Position numbers and translations under genes: made by a program
Shown here: positions 4,859-5,443 of the stretch, in pieces
Position numbering within the stretch: the stretch's first letter is position 1
How the letters are laid out: the number at the start of each line of letters is the position of its first letter
NCBI GenBank assembly: GCA_035315685.1
Contig: DATFXR010000197.1
Coordinates: 1-5,443 of the forward strand
Origin: QHWK01 sp035315685
GTDB taxonomy: Bacteria > Acidobacteriota > Vicinamibacteria > Vicinamibacterales > CAVVIG01
DNA: 5,443 nucleotides
Direction: 5' to 3'
Notes under the pieces: generated by a model
Database searches by the model: none
Told to the model about the DNA's origin: nothing
The model's input: the letters and a program-made list of their open reading frames with translations, nothing else

Positions 4859-5443
4859 TGCGCGCCGCCTTCTGCCGCACGCTCGTCGATCTCGCCGCGA
4901 ACGACCCGCGGATCGTCCTGCTGACCGGCGATCTCGGGTTCACCGTGCTGGAGCCGTTCGTCGAGCGATTTCCGGATCGGTTCTACAACGTGGGCGTCGC
5001 TGAGCAGGACATGATCGGGATCGCGACCGGACTCGCCGAAGCCGGGTTCGTCCCGTTCGTGTATTCGATCGCCACATTCGCCGCGCTTCGTCCGTACGAG
5101 TTCATCCGCAATGGTCCGGTTCTCCATCAACTGCCGGTCCGGATCGCGGGGATCGGCGGCGGATTCGAGTACGGACACGCCGGCGCGACGCACCACGGCC
5201 TGGAGGATATCGGCGTCCTTCGACTCCAACCGGGCCTGACGCTCGTGTGTCCGGCGGACTGGCGGCAGGCGGCACACGCCATCGTGGCGACGTCAACCCT
5301 GCCGGGGCCTGTCTACTACCGCCTTGGCAAGGACGATCGCACGGTCGTGCCGGGGCTCGATGGACGTTTTCGGCTCGGAGGCCTCGAGATCGTAAGGCGC
5401 GGCGAAGATCTGCTGATGGTATCGGCGGGTGCAATCACCGCCG
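4858..5443 (+). CDS. Split transketolase, C-terminal (pyrimidine-binding) subunit, 3' end outside window
   Basis: 195 codons plus one base are present; the family is usually 300-320 residues, so about a third is missing beyond the window edge. The start ATG shares one base with the upstream stop (TAATG), and no Shine-Dalgarno is evident, consistent with re-initiation by ribosomes finishing the N-subunit. The pyrimidine domain covers residues 1-160: LLTGDLGFTV (21-30), NVGVAEQDMIGIATGLAEAG with catalytic E49, which activates the ThDP aminopyrimidine, FAALRPYEFIRN (74-85), GATHHGLEDIGVLR (109-122, H112) and YYRLGKDD. The C-terminal domain begins near residue 180 (RGEDLLMVSAGA) and is cut. All key residues of the visible part are present, so the pair is probably active. 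Substrate is unknown. The sequence also shares features with 1-deoxyxylulose-5-phosphate synthase and pyruvate dehydrogenase beta subunits, but the split arrangement and partner fit transketolase. Confidence 0.9.
   Translation, partial: MRAAFCRTLVDLAANDPRIVLLTGDLGFTVLEPFVERFPDRFYNVGVAEQDMIGIATGLAEAGFVPFVYSIATFAALRPYEFIRNGPVLHQLPVRIAGIGGGFEYGHAGATHHGLEDIGVLRLQPGLTLVCPADWRQAAHAIVATSTLPGPVYYRLGKDDRTVVPGLDGRFRLGGLEIVRRGEDLLMVSAGAITA

Overview
The window is GC-rich bacterial chromosome with tightly packed, overlapping genes. No rRNA, tRNA, CRISPR array or insertion sequence is visible. The style suggests a soil-type, signal-rich bacterium, most likely Acidobacteriota (Vicinamibacteria-like), with Myxococcota as an alternative. 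The reasons are a Hanks-type Ser/Thr kinase N-terminus of the 'PGTxIGxY...LGRGGMG' kind, a trace of a two-component propeller protein, and a PAS histidine kinase with a NarL-type regulator. This placement is inference from gene style, not a phylogenetic result.

Left part (1-2266, minus strand): signalling genes. At the extreme left edge is the first part of a Ser/Thr protein kinase (start at 74, running off the window), with a perfect TATAAT placed so close to the ATG that a leaderless mRNA is plausible. Between it and the next gene, the plus strand keeps what looks like a decayed single repeat of a Reg_prop-type beta-propeller sensor. Then come a NarL/LuxR-type response regulator (217-873) and a membrane PAS histidine kinase (866-2266). 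These two overlap by 8 bases and form a cognate two-component pair transcribed leftwards.

Middle (2267-2510): a divergent intergenic region. It holds a possible 28-codon upstream ORF that ends in an ATGA overlap with the kinase start, two small hairpins, and a set of AT-rich near-repeats (CGAAAGATAGC twice exactly, plus one variant between them) spaced by about one and two helical turns. These are the best candidates for regulator-binding sites controlling one or both divergent units.

Right part (2511-5443, plus strand): an operon of three genes with overlapping stop and start codons. It encodes a 519-residue multi-pass membrane protein resembling uncharacterised GT-C-like glycosyltransferase proteins, followed by the N-terminal (diphosphate-binding) and C-terminal (pyrimidine-binding, cut by the window end) subunits of a split transketolase. 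The N-terminal subunit has a variant ThDP/Mg motif (SDAECNTG where textbook transketolases have GDG...EG). A split transketolase fused by overlap to a GT-C-like protein points to specialised sugar or surface-glycan chemistry rather than the housekeeping pentose-phosphate pathway. The divergent two-component system may regulate it, but the sequence alone does not prove that.
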